Shown here one piece after another: positions 44,849 to 55,207 of a DNA stretch of 64,000 nucleotides. Position 1 is the stretch's first letter, and the number at the start of each line of letters is the position of its first letter. Both the position numbers and the translations under genes were made by a program. The DNA is from Fragilariopsis cylindrus CCMP1102 (taxonomy: Eukaryota > Bacillariophyta > Bacillariophyceae > Bacillariales > Bacillariaceae): positions 1 through 64,000 of the forward strand of contig FMBT01000368.1 of assembly GCA_900095095.1 (NCBI GenBank). The letters are read 5' to 3'. The notes under the pieces were generated by a model that worked only from the letters and a program-made list of their open reading frames with translations, was not told the origin of the DNA and made no database searches.

Positions 44849-46195
44849 ATGAAACTGTTTTCTGCATCCGTCTTCCTTTCCATGATCGCTGCAACTTCAG
44901 CGCAGCAGGGTGAATACTTTAATGAAATCATGGTAAGTTAACATATCTTCATTTTCTCGTTTAGTGTTGTTACATACCGTACGGTATGTAAAACACAATA
45001 TCTAGCTAAACGTTTAGCTAGATATTATCTTAAACACGATCCAAATCAAAAAAAAACTGAGAAGCTTCATATCTGCTGCCGGATATGACAGCATTTGTCG
45101 TTGCTATCGCTATCAAATCTGTTTGGGTTATCACCTTCATACTGTATATGATTAACTCACTCACTCACTCATGTATCATACAATGATATCCACAGATCCG
45201 TGACGATGCCGTTCACAATAGTTTATTTCAAAGTCCATTACCTCATACCTACATCGATGCCGATGACCTACCTGATTCCTTCTCGTGGGGTAATGTTGAT
45301 GGTAAAAGTTACCTAACAAAGTCGTTGAACCAACACATTCCTCAATACTGTGGTAGTTGTTGGGCGCATGGTGCTCTCTCAGTTTCGCTGATCGAATCAA
45401 AATCGCAAGAAAAGCTCAAGGTGACGATATCAACTTAAGTATTCAATTCATTTTGAACTGTGGAACGGAGGCAGCTGGTTCTTGTCACGGTGGTTATCAT
45501 ACCGCTACCTATCAGTTCATCCAGGATACAGGATATGTACCTTACGATACATGTACTCCATACCTAGCTTGTAGTGCTGAATCTACTGATGGATTCTGTG
45601 GTAAGATTGATACTAGTTGCAGTGCTCTCAACACCTGCAAAACTTGCGATACCTTCGGTGGAATGGGTGGCAAATGTACCGAAATTGATTTCTTTCCAAA
45701 TGCTACCGTTGCTGAATATGGAATAGTCGATTATGATTCAAATGATAAGGAGGGTGTTTCACACAAGATCATGTCTGAGATTTATTCGCGTGGACCTGTT
45801 GCAGCTACGATTAATGCTGAACCGATTGTCAAATATACAGGCGGTATTTTCACAGATGAAAACTATTCGGAACAAACTAATCACATCGTTTCAATTACAG
45901 GATGGGGAACCGATAAGGAAAGTGGTACCAAATTCTGGATCGTCCGTAATAGCTGGGGTCAGTATTGGGGAGAAATGGGTTATATGCGCCTCGAAATGGG
46001 CAAAAACTTACTTGGAATTGAAGGCGAAATTGCCTGGGTTGTCCCCGGAACGTACACGAACCATAACTTGCTTGTTACGAAGATGGATCGAATTGTGTCA
46101 GTCATGATACATACGTCGATCCTTCGAACGACCTTGTCGCCATGAAGAGACGTTTGACCAATGACAAAAAGAAAAACGGAAACATGCGTGGTTAA
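44849..46195 (+). CDS. Cathepsin Z/X-like cysteine protease, copy C, two frame breaks
   Basis: Exon 1 44849-44932 encodes a signal peptide (MKLFSASVFLSMIAATSAQQ); exon 2 runs 45196-46195 (donor ATG|GTAAGTT, acceptor CACAG). The rest has no introns, unlike copy A with eight. Catalytic Cys is in [18 protein letters not shown], His in TNHIVSITGW and Asn in [13 protein letters not shown]. Two one-base losses interrupt it: near 45380 (T run, before the FADRIKIARK part) and near 46064 (TT where TTT restores NFACYEDG). With both, the frame runs on to a stop at 46193-46195, giving a tail (CYEDGSNCVSHDTYVDPS) parallel to copy A. It is therefore likely intact in the organism. It contains the twin palindromes in intron 1. 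Confidence 0.85.
44971..44990. repeat. Perfect 20-bp palindrome
   Basis: Fully self-complementary about its centre; it carries CGTACG in the middle. Inside intron 1 of cathepsin copy C. Confidence 0.95.
44997..45026. repeat. Perfect 30-bp palindrome
   Basis: Fully self-complementary (arms of 15 bases meeting at AAAC/GTTT), six bases after the 20-bp palindrome, in the same intron. Confidence 0.95.
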
Positions 46196-47309
46196 GATAT
46201 AATACATAAATATATTATAGAAAGAAAGTCAATATTTCTATTATATCACCACATAATAAATTATAAAGAAAGAGAGCATAAATGAGAGAATGAAGAATAA
46301 AAATAATACACACGAAAATTGCAATTGACTTCTACACATCATCAGTGGATGCAAGAAAAAAGGTGCACTTTTCGTATACACGAAAAGAAAATATATACAA
46401 TACTTAACTACTACCTAGATAAATTAAATACTATGATTAATAATTACTACACAAATATACAGAATGAGTTGTCCAATAAAAAGATTTAAAATATCAGTAA
46501 AATTGGATACAATGTAGTAGATTTATGCTGATTTAAAGTATGATTATTCTTCGTACTATCCAACATTCATCACGAACACATTGCCGATTTGAGACGAGTT
46601 ATGCGATGGGTTCATAACAGAGGTTTATTCTAGGTCTTGTCCTTTTTCCTGCAAATGTCGACGGAGAAGAAACAACATCAGAAGCAAAATTAATTTCCCC
46701 GGGTATTCTCACTTTTAATGGATTTTATTTATAGAAGAGACGCATCGATAGCTTTGTAGATGAGGGAGGCAGAGAAATAGAAACCGTGGCGTCCATTGCC
46801 CATATTATCGTGCAACCCGTTGGCATTAAAACCTGTCGAGATAGGGAGAAAAGTAGTAACAACTATCCATGAAACAATCAGAGACAAACAGAAGGAGTCG
46901 GTTAGTTTCTTTAAAAATTCCAGTACAGAAAGTAGTAAGAAAAAATGTCTACATCGCATAAGGACCCTATTGAATGTGACAAGTACATTGTAAGAGCTGT
47001 GATGGACGATATTATTCTACCAGAATACGAAATCGAGACAAAAATATGGGTGGTCATTGAACATCTCTTTCGGGATGAACGCAGACCGTCTTTGTCACGT
47101 AAAACCGCTCCCTTTCAGGAAGATCTTCATATTGATTCTTCTGGTGTATGCATGAAAGTCATTTAGTTACAGTAGTGGTTTTTGCGTCGCAGATTAAACA
47201 CGTACCTTGTTCGATTGTGATGTGCCTTTTATTTGAAAGCACCAACATTTCGTCCATTCATTGTTTTTCGTACCATCAACCATTATTATTTGGGATACTC
47301 ACGAATTTG
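46196..47309. other. Intergenic
   Basis: 1.1 kb AT-rich. One short ORF (46945-47166, ATG after an A run, about 73 residues) has no recognisable product; not called as a gene. Confidence 0.4.
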
Positions 47310-48550
47310 TCACTTTTTGCTATGTTTTTGGGCCACGAAACTTACACACTGATAATTAGTATTCATCATTGAAAGTTTATCCGCCGTATAATGACATTCA
47401 ATTCCAGAATATTCCTCTAAAATCTGAAATCCAATATTAGTCAGGATTTCTTTGATATCATCATAACATAAATCAATACTCGTAAAGTATCGATCATCAA
47501 GCTGATCATATCTTTGACGATATTCTTGCATGGAATTATCGTCTGGTCTTGTGGGAGGTCCTGACCAATGGTACAACAAAGGGCCGAGGTTCACTAATAG
47601 TCCTTCCGGCTTTAACATGTTGTATATCACTTGCAATGTTTCCACAATGTTAGGACAAGCATCTAAGAAAAAACACGATGCTACACAATCCCATTGTCCA
47701 GCTTCTGATGAGTTTGAGTAAATGGAAACAAAATCACCTGCAGCCATAGAAAAATCTGGCATGATCATTTCATCGACGGAAGATGATGCCAATATTATCA
47801 TTGGATCCACATCTGGAATTTGTATTGTGCGAAGTGGGTCCGTTGTTTTATGGACATTACGCGATTCAAGTAACCATGGACAAATACTCAGAGGTCGTTC
47901 GTGACTACAAATACTACCCCCATTGTTAAGAATAAAGTCGGATGCAAGAAGCATGTATAACGAAAAGTCGTTACCTTGTACACTGTAACCCAAAGAGGTC
48001 AAGTCAAAGGCAAGACGACCTACCCCCGATCCTGGAACCAAAATTTTTGGAATTGTAGTTCTCGCGGAGTTAAGTGGCAGATATTTCTTGATCAGTGTCT
48101 TGATAGGCTCATATGCCGTATCACGTTCGATCTTTCCATCTGCTGACCAATCGCGCACTAGACTCTTCAGGACAGAGGAAATTTTTGACATTTGATCATC
48201 CGTGACCGTGTTAGTAGTGGCATCGACTTTCTGACTATCATCAGTAATATAACCTCCATCAAGCTGCTGCTGCTGCTGTTGGGAATGAGGTTGTCCAGCA
48301 TGTCGAAGTATACAATCCAAAAAAATTGATTACGAATCACCGCTTCTTTGTAATCCTTGTAACGTTTGGAATATTCAGGTGTATCAATTCTCAAACCAGC
48401 AGGAAGAAGATTCCGATGAGACTCGGATAATTCTTGTAATCGATATTCATGATTAGTCCATTGCGATGTAGCAAAATTTGAGTACTGACGATAGCTGGCA
48501 CAAACACTTTCAAAGTGTCTACTTTCTTCGTCATCGTTGTCTTTGACCAT
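47310..48550 (-). CDS. Carnosine N-methyltransferase (N2227/CARNMT1 family), one frame break
   Basis: About 413 residues over two frames that meet at a homopolymer: 48319-48325 is seven A (seven T on the coding strand); one more T would read NQFFLDCILRHAGQP, the family's conserved join. CARNMT1 methylates carnosine using S-adenosylmethionine. Seen: HFESVCASYRQYSNFATSQW and YSKRYKDYKEAVIRNQFF before the break, then KILVPGSGVGRLAFDLTSLG (the SAM-binding motif), QGNDFSLYMLLASDFILN, WDCVASCFFLDACPNIVETL and LKPEGLLVNLGPLLYHW, all marks of the family. The start used is the first ATG at 48550. It is almost certainly a functional gene with a sequencing slip. Confidence 0.88.
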
Positions 48551-49298
48551 ACTCTCTTGGCTTCTATCTCTATCCACCCATTTTTTATTAATACTACCTG
48601 AAATTTGTGGCGATTACCAGTTGTATGGCGTGTACGGCGATTAAAAAAATTAGTGGCTACAAAAGATTTTTTTCTTTCGTGTCAAAAGTCAAAAGATTGA
48701 TTGATAAAAAAATAATGTCATATGTATGTAAGATACATACGTTTCGTACATATTATCTTTGTTGGAGGTTCCTACCTTCTCTCTTTCTAAAAAAGGACCA
48801 AATAAATAAGCAAATCGATTCCAGTGCAAGACTCCAGGCAACAGGCAACGGAAGGACAATCACAGTCCGTCCGTTTACCCCGAACCACGCTTGAAGATTC
48901 GCGCCGTTACCAACGAAGCATACTAGTAGGATACGTAGATAAGATTCGTAGGTAGAGTAAGGCAGTACCCTTAAGGTACAGGATATGACGATCCGGCAAA
49001 GCAGAATCGCCAAGAGAGGAAGGATAGGGAAATCAGACGACGGAACGTAAACTCACTCGTTCCATTGTTTCTTCTGATGTCTGTTTCCATGGGTTGCGAT
49101 TCCTATCAAGCTAATCTAGCTAACAGGATCTCACCATGGGATTTTTCTTTAACAGTAACAAACAGGTTTCACAACCAATTCGTTGACAACATATCAACTG
49201 TTTCTGTTCTACCGAACACGAAACAACAACTAACGTCCAAATACAAAGATGACACAAAACTCAATAATCGTAACAAATATCTGTATTACCATAATCAG
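48551..49298. other. Intergenic, ends at retrotransposon insertion
   Basis: 750 bases. Small ORFs without support. The last five bases (ATCAG, 49294-49298) are the left target-site duplication of the element. Confidence 0.5.
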
Positions 49299-49533
49299 TG
49301 TTGAAATCTTAACACGCACGACGGACAGACCGCAAATACCGTTACTATCGCGCACCGATTCAAACAGTCAAACAAGCCAGTCAAACACCAAATCCAATTC
49401 AAATGATAAATGCCTATCACCACTAACACAAGCAACACAGCGTCTCAAGGACAGCCTAAGATAGAGCCCATAAATCGTTTAGAACAACCTTAACAACTAA
49501 TATTAAACTCTTATCTAAACTAGAATCTCAACA
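49299..49533 (+). repeat. 5' LTR of copia element
   Basis: 235 bp, starts TGTTGA and ends TCAACA, identical by eye to 54862-55096. Preceded by ATCAG. Confidence 0.96.
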
Positions 49534-49609
49534 GTTCTAAACAATATTGTCGCAGGACACGAAGCTAGACCTAACCTACGAAATAGTCAGCAACCAACGA
49601 CGTTTCGCA

Positions 49610-50911
49610 ATGACGAAAGTCCTAATCGAATATGACTACTCAGGCATTGACCGAGTAGTTGGAATACCAACAACAGGACAGTTAATTACGTTCCAAAAAC
49701 AGATGGCAAAGGTTCAAACCAGCTACAAATGCAATATCGCAGAAGCAAGAGACCATGGATGGTCATGGATAATGTGCACTCAGGCACAATGGATACTAAA
49801 AAGGGGAATCATAGCACAAGTACCAGTGCCAGTCGACCCAGGTCCATACGTTGGCGACACCAACATACTCAATGCAGCGCACAAGCAAGTGCTCAAACTC
49901 TACGAAGAATACGAGGAACACAAGCGCAACACCAACAAAGCAATCCAAGCATGCTTCGATGAAGATTTATTTATTGAATTAGAAACTGATGGATTGTTAC
50001 TAGGAGTATCGCCACATGAAGTATACCAACACATGTGGACAAATTTCATCCTAACGGTAGACAAGGATCGCGAAATCCTACATGCAAGAGAACTCCTCAA
50101 GGTTGACTATGATCCAGATCGAATCGTCCAACACTACTACAAAGCAATCAATGAAGCAAGAGAGCTGCTAACCGGACTACGAGAGACAGTAACAGACGCA
50201 GAAGTGATGCGAAATGCCTATGCAACCTTTGAGAAGAATATTGACCTGAAGGATGCATGTCGTGAATGGAACAGAGGAACATTAACAACATGGGAGGATA
50301 TGCGGAAGCACTTCAGCAAAGAGATCCAAATGAACAAAACAGACCCAGCAATCATGAAACGAACAGAACTAGCAAATGCAGTCCTGGCACAATCCAAAGA
50401 AGATGAAAATGCCCAAAGACAAGCATCAGAGGTACTGGTTCTGCAAACACAGAAGATTCAAGAACTAGAGGCAAGGATCGAACAACAACAACTAGCGAAC
50501 AGTGCAACCAACCAGGTCCCCGGACGGATCCCAGCTTCAATCAGCACAGGCAGCAGCAACGGAAGCAGCGCCGGTGGCAGTAGTGCAACAAGCACTGTTA
50601 CTAAAGAAGAAATGATGCAGATGTTTGCACAATTCACTCAAAACAACAACCAAAGTGAAGGCAATGCAGGTACAGCAAAGAAGAAAAAGAACAAGTTTGG
50701 CACAGAGTATATTCGAAATGATCTAGGCAATGGTGAACGATCAAAACGCAGATACCCGGATTCAACTAACTACTGCCCATCGTGTGGGTATGATATCAAA
50801 CCAACACACACCCCAGGGACGTGTACCAACCGAAAGGACTGCCACAATGAAGCAGCAACACTAACTAACAAGATGGGAGGGGTCACAACCAACTGCCACT
50901 TTGCCACTTGA
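49610..50911 (+). CDS. Gag protein of copia element
   Basis: 433 residues from ATG 49610 to TGA 50909-50911. The long helical middle resembles copia capsid proteins (EVYQHMWTNFILTVDKDREI; YATFEKNIDLKDACREWNRG), and a coiled-coil-like, Gln-rich part follows. The C-terminus has a Cys/His site (YCPSCGYDIK, then HTPGTC and KDCHNEA) that takes the place of the usual zinc knuckle. Gag forms the particle that packages the RNA. The TGA is in the same frame as pol. Confidence 0.85.
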   Translation: MTKVLIEYDYSGIDRVVGIPTTGQLITFQKQMAKVQTSYKCNIAEARDHGWSWIMCTQAQWILKRGIIAQVPVPVDPGPYVGDTNILNAAHKQVLKLYEEYEEHKRNTNKAIQACFDEDLFIELETDGLLLGVSPHEVYQHMWTNFILTVDKDREILHARELLKVDYDPDRIVQHYYKAINEARELLTGLRETVTDAEVMRNAYATFEKNIDLKDACREWNRGTLTTWEDMRKHFSKEIQMNKTDPAIMKRTELANAVLAQSKEDENAQRQASEVLVLQTQKIQELEARIEQQQLANSATNQVPGRIPASISTGSSNGSSAGGSSATSTVTKEEMMQMFAQFTQNNNQSEGNAGTAKKKKNKFGTEYIRNDLGNGERSKRRYPDSTNYCPSCGYDIKPTHTPGTCTNRKDCHNEAATLTNKMGGVTTNCHFAT

Positions 50912-50923
50912 CGATGTGGGGAG

Positions 50924-53900
50924 GTGAATAGTAAGATAAGTCAAAATAAAATAAATAGTACTGATTTTAACAATTACACATCATCTTCGCGTACCAACAA
51001 GCATATATCGTATGCAGCAGCAGTAACAAGCAATAGTAGTTCAACGCGTTTGTCAACCCTCACAAACAACCTCAAAGCACTATTAGTCACAACACCACAG
51101 GGTCATCCGGATTCAGCAGCAACCAGCATGTTCCTAGCGAACAAACACAAGTATCTAGGAAAACCACTACATCATGAAGAAATCAACGTAGGAGTGGCCA
51201 ACACAAACACAATGAACTCTGTAACAACCAGGCAACTACAACTAGCACCAGAACTGCCAATGGAAGCACAGAGAGCACACGGATTCAATGAAATGGACCG
51301 ATCGTTAATATCAGTACCAGTACTATGTGATGCCGACTGCACAGTAGTATTCAAAAAGAAAAATGTACAGGTAATCAAAGAAAACAAAATAATAATTGAA
51401 GGACCAAGAGACGCTGAAACAAACTTATGGTTGATGCCACTAGAAAGCAATAACAACAACACGGTGAAGCCGATCAAGAGACCATTTGTAATCCAACTAA
51501 AGCACACAGCCAACAGTGCCTACCAACAAAAATCAGCATCACAGCTACAAGCCTGGCACCACGCGACATTAGGAGCTCCAGTGGTCACAACACTAATCAA
51601 AGCAATTGACAAAAATTGGTTAACATCATTTCCAGGACTAACATCCAATGGCATCAGAAAACACCTACCAAAATCAATCCAGACAACTATGGGGCATCTA
51701 CACAAAGTCAGAAAGAACCTACGTCCAACAGACAAAGTAACAACGGAAGACATCATGGAAGATGAAGAAGATGATCCAGACTATCTACCACCAAGAGAAA
51801 TAAAGAATCGTGAGCACATTGTACAGATAACAGCAGTAAACTTTGCAGACCTAAAAGGAATGACCTCAAGTGATCAAACAGGTGCTTTTCCAAACACATC
51901 ATCAAGAGGAAACCGATATATCATGGTAATGGAAGATAGTGATTCAGGAGCAATACTTGCAGTGGCAATCAAGTCAAGAAACAAAGAACACCTACTAGCA
52001 GGGTTCATCGAAATGCATGACACGCTGAAGAAGGCAGGAATCAACCCAGTACTGCATCGTATAGACAACGAATTTTCGAAGGAACTCATTGAAGAGATAG
52101 AATCAAGAGGATTGAAATACCAAATAGCACCAAGAGGCAACCATCGAACCATACCAGCAGAAAGGGCAATACAGACAGTCAAAAACCATTTTGTATCAAC
52201 ACTATATGGATGCGACCCATCATTTCCAAAAAGCCAATGGGACCGGTTACTACAAGTAACAGTATTAACACTGAACATGTTACGACCATCAAGAATCAAC
52301 CCAGCAAAGTCAGCCTACAATGAATTATGGGGTAACTTTGACTTCAACAAAACTCCATTAGCACCACCTGGATGCCTCATTGTGGCACACGAGAGACCAC
52401 AAGATAGAAAAACATGGGCAAACCATGGGGTCAAAGGCTACTTCATTGGACCAGCCAAACATCATTATCGGAATTATAGAGTATACATACCAGCAACAAG
52501 AGGAGAAAGAACAACAGATACAATCGAATTCTTCCCTGAACATGTACAAATGCCAAAGACATCATCAGAAGATAGACTAGCAAGTGTAACAGAAGACTTA
52601 GTAGCAATACTTCAGAAACCACATCCGCCCACACCATTTCTTGATCAAGGAACAAGAACTAATGATGCCATCAACAAGTTAAGAGAAATATTCACCCCTA
52701 GACAACAAAATGAATCTACAAGGGTGCCGGCATGGGCAGCTACAAGGGTGGTGGGTGATCCAGTGGAAAACCAACAACAATTCTTCAATACGAACCGAAA
52801 TACGAACCAAGATATGAACCGAGTAGCTACAAGGGTGGTATTACCAACAATTCCAGAAGATGAGATAGGCACCAAAATAATGAAGAACTACAACAACACC
52901 ATTCAACGAGGAGAAGTCACTCATTACAATGAAGATGAAAGATTATACTTCATTGAATATGAAAGTGGAGACAAGGAACAAGTCAACAGTAGAACACTCA
53001 ACCAGTACAAATGCATTGATACAGATAAAGATCTAACAAGACGAATGACCAGATTATCAACAAGACTACAAAGGGCCAACATCGTACGACAAAACAGAAA
53101 CAATCCATCAGCAACAGGAGGAAAACTACCAGGACACTTTGCAATGACAGTGTATGATGAAGCAACAGGAAAAATGATCGACTACAAGCAACTAGTCAAC
53201 CACTCAGACAAACAAACACGGGAATCATGGCAAAAGTCAGCAGCAAATGAATTTGGCAAACTTTTAAAAGGAGTAGGAAAAAATGAAGATGGCACTCAAC
53301 GAGTCAAAGGATCAGACACATTTCACTTCATAAAAAGAAAACAAGTACCAATTGGAAAGAAAGTAACGTATGCACGATTCTGCTGTGATGTAAGACTACA
53401 AAAAGATGATATCAATCGGACCAGACTAACAGTAGGAGGAGATAGACTACCATACGATGGAAAAACAAGCACAGAAACAGCAGGACTGGAGACAATCAAA
53501 ATACACCTCAACAGTACCATATCGACCAAGAATGCGCAGTACGCGGCAGCCGATATAGGAAACTTCTACACCAATTCAAAACTCAAATCATCTGAATACA
53601 TGAGAATTCACATAAGCTTAATCCCAACAGAAATCATAGAAGAATACAATGTAATGCAATATGTGGAAGCAGATGACTACGCCTATGTAGAGATCACCGG
53701 AGCAATGTATGGATTAGCACAAAGTGGTCGCATTGCTAATGAAGACCTCCAAGAACACCTAGCACAGTACGGATATTATCCAACCAAACGTACACCAGGA
53801 TTATGGAAACATAAAACAAGACCAATCAGCTTCACACTAGTAGTAGACGACTTTGGAGTCAAATACACCAACAAAGATGATATTGATCACCTATTCACAG

Positions 53901-55027
53901 CAATCAAAGAAAAATACCCACTCAAAATAGATTGGACAGGGTCCAAATATATAGGAATTGACCTAGAATGGAACTATGAAAAAAGAGAAGTAAAACTATC
54001 TATGAAGGGGTACGTCAAGCGAGCACTACAGCAATTCCAACACCCAACTCCATCAAAACATCACTATGGACCAACAAAGTATGTAGCACCGGAATACGGA
54101 AAGAAAGTACAGTATACCACGGAAGATACAACACCAGAACTAACCCTATTACAGAAAAGCCACATCCAGAAAGTATGTGGCAAATTCCTATATGATGGAA
54201 GATCAGTCGATAGCACACAGTTACACGCACTCAATGAACTAAGCATCAAGGCAACAACAGCAACAGAAGACACGCAAGCAGCACTAATACAATTCCTAAA
54301 CTACTGCGCCAGTAACCCAGATGCAACCATCATTTACAGAGCCAGCGACATGATATTATCATGTGACAGTGATGCAGCGTACTGTGTGGCACCAAAATCA
54401 AGAAGCCGAGCAGGTGGCTACCACTATCTAGGCAACAAACATGGAACCCAATTCAATGGACCAATATACGTACTAGCAAAAATAATCAAAGCAGTAATGG
54501 CATCAGCAGCAGAGGCAGAAGTCGGAGCATTGTACATGAATGCACAAGAACTAGCACCAATGAGAACAACACTCGAAGAACTCGGCCATCCACAACCACC
54601 AACACCACTCCGAACAGATAACAGTACAGCAGATGGAATAATGAACAAAACAATCAAACAGAAACAGAGTAAAGCAATGGACAAAAGATTCTACTGGGTA
54701 CAGGACAGGGTGGAACAAGGAGAATACAGAGTATTCTGGGCTCCGGGCAAAGTTAACCTCGCCGACTACTATACAAAATACCACTCACCAGCCACACACA
54801 GAAAACTAAGACCTATCTATACATATATCGAAGGAAAGAGTCCAACCAGCTTGCAAGGGTGTGTTGAAATCTTAACACGCACGACGGACAGACCGCAAAT
54901 ACCGTTACTATCGCGCACCGATTCAAACAGTCAAACAAGCCAGTCAAACACCAAATCCAATTCAAATGATAAATGCCTATCACCACTAACACAAGCAACA
55001 CAGCGTCTCAAGGACAGCCTAAGATAG
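50924..55027 (+). CDS. Pol polyprotein of copia element (PR-IN-RT-RNase H)
   Basis: 1,367 residues, in the same frame as gag and separated only by its TGA and four codons. No ATG opens it, so readthrough is the likely way it is made. The protease motif reads PDSAATS where most have D-S/T-G. Integrase: the three acidic residues sit in SSDQTGAF, HRIDNEFSKE and IPAERAIQT; the N-terminal HHCC site shows only the His pair (WHHATLG), no CxxC. RT: ARFCCDVRLQ, AAADIGNFYTNSKLKSSEY, and the active site VVDDFGVKY. RNase H: SCDSDAAYC, ASAAEAEVGAL, LRTDNSTADG and NLADYYTKYH. The stop lies inside the 3' LTR, so about 55 C-terminal residues come from the LTR. Confidence 0.93.
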   Translation: MNSKISQNKINSTDFNNYTSSSRTNKHISYAAAVTSNSSSTRLSTLTNNLKALLVTTPQGHPDSAATSMFLANKHKYLGKPLHHEEINVGVANTNTMNSVTTRQLQLAPELPMEAQRAHGFNEMDRSLISVPVLCDADCTVVFKKKNVQVIKENKIIIEGPRDAETNLWLMPLESNNNNTVKPIKRPFVIQLKHTANSAYQQKSASQLQAWHHATLGAPVVTTLIKAIDKNWLTSFPGLTSNGIRKHLPKSIQTTMGHLHKVRKNLRPTDKVTTEDIMEDEEDDPDYLPPREIKNREHIVQITAVNFADLKGMTSSDQTGAFPNTSSRGNRYIMVMEDSDSGAILAVAIKSRNKEHLLAGFIEMHDTLKKAGINPVLHRIDNEFSKELIEEIESRGLKYQIAPRGNHRTIPAERAIQTVKNHFVSTLYGCDPSFPKSQWDRLLQVTVLTLNMLRPSRINPAKSAYNELWGNFDFNKTPLAPPGCLIVAHERPQDRKTWANHGVKGYFIGPAKHHYRNYRVYIPATRGERTTDTIEFFPEHVQMPKTSSEDRLASVTEDLVAILQKPHPPTPFLDQGTRTNDAINKLREIFTPRQQNESTRVPAWAATRVVGDPVENQQQFFNTNRNTNQDMNRVATRVVLPTIPEDEIGTKIMKNYNNTIQRGEVTHYNEDERLYFIEYESGDKEQVNSRTLNQYKCIDTDKDLTRRMTRLSTRLQRANIVRQNRNNPSATGGKLPGHFAMTVYDEATGKMIDYKQLVNHSDKQTRESWQKSAANEFGKLLKGVGKNEDGTQRVKGSDTFHFIKRKQVPIGKKVTYARFCCDVRLQKDDINRTRLTVGGDRLPYDGKTSTETAGLETIKIHLNSTISTKNAQYAAADIGNFYTNSKLKSSEYMRIHISLIPTEIIEEYNVMQYVEADDYAYVEITGAMYGLAQSGRIANEDLQEHLAQYGYYPTKRTPGLWKHKTRPISFTLVVDDFGVKYTNKDDIDHLFTAIKEKYPLKIDWTGSKYIGIDLEWNYEKREVKLSMKGYVKRALQQFQHPTPSKHHYGPTKYVAPEYGKKVQYTTEDTTPELTLLQKSHIQKVCGKFLYDGRSVDSTQLHALNELSIKATTATEDTQAALIQFLNYCASNPDATIIYRASDMILSCDSDAAYCVAPKSRSRAGGYHYLGNKHGTQFNGPIYVLAKIIKAVMASAAEAEVGALYMNAQELAPMRTTLEELGHPQPPTPLRTDNSTADGIMNKTIKQKQSKAMDKRFYWVQDRVEQGEYRVFWAPGKVNLADYYTKYHSPATHRKLRPIYTYIEGKSPTSLQGCVEILTRTTDRPQIPLLSRTDSNSQTSQSNTKSNSNDKCLSPLTQATQRLKDSLR

Positions 55028-55096
55028 AGCCCATAAATCGTTTAGAACAACCTTAACAACTAATATTAAACTCTTATCTAAACTAGAATCTCAACA
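54862..55096 (+). repeat. 3' LTR of copia element
   Basis: Matches 49299-49533. Followed by ATCAG (55097-55101). Confidence 0.96.
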
Positions 55097-55124
55097 ATCA
55101 GACATGCGATTTACACCATATTCT

Positions 55125-55207
55125 TGTCTCACGACTACCGTCTCACGACACCCTGTCTCACGACTACCGTCTCACGACACCCTGTCTCACGACTACCGTC
55201 TCACGAC
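55125..55207. repeat. 29-bp tandem repeat, about three copies
   Basis: Units start at 55125, 55154 and 55183; each holds two GTCTCACGAC half-units. Just right of the copia insertion, in host sequence. Confidence 0.93.

Larger units (their letters stand above)
49299..55096 (+). mobile_element. Complete Ty1/copia LTR retrotransposon
   Basis: 5,798 bases with 235-bp LTRs at each end that read identical by eye, 5-bp target-site duplication ATCAG (49294-49298 and 55097-55101), and LTR ends TGTTGA...TCAACA that are inverted repeats. It carries gag and pol in the order PR-IN-RT-RNase H, which defines copia. Identical LTRs imply a very recent insertion. The sequence right after the 5' LTR (GTTCTAAACAATATTGTCGC) would hold the primer-binding site, but I cannot name the tRNA. 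Only a short purine run (AAGGGTG) precedes the 3' LTR. Apart from the stop between gag and pol it looks intact and possibly active. Confidence 0.96.

Noticed and set aside
46945-47166. Short ORF with good A-rich start context
   Set aside because: 73 residues, no recognised motif, no neighbour support; left as intergenic.
49065-49304. ORF just before the copia element
   Set aside because: Its stop falls in the LTR, so it did not exist before the insertion in this form; no domain.
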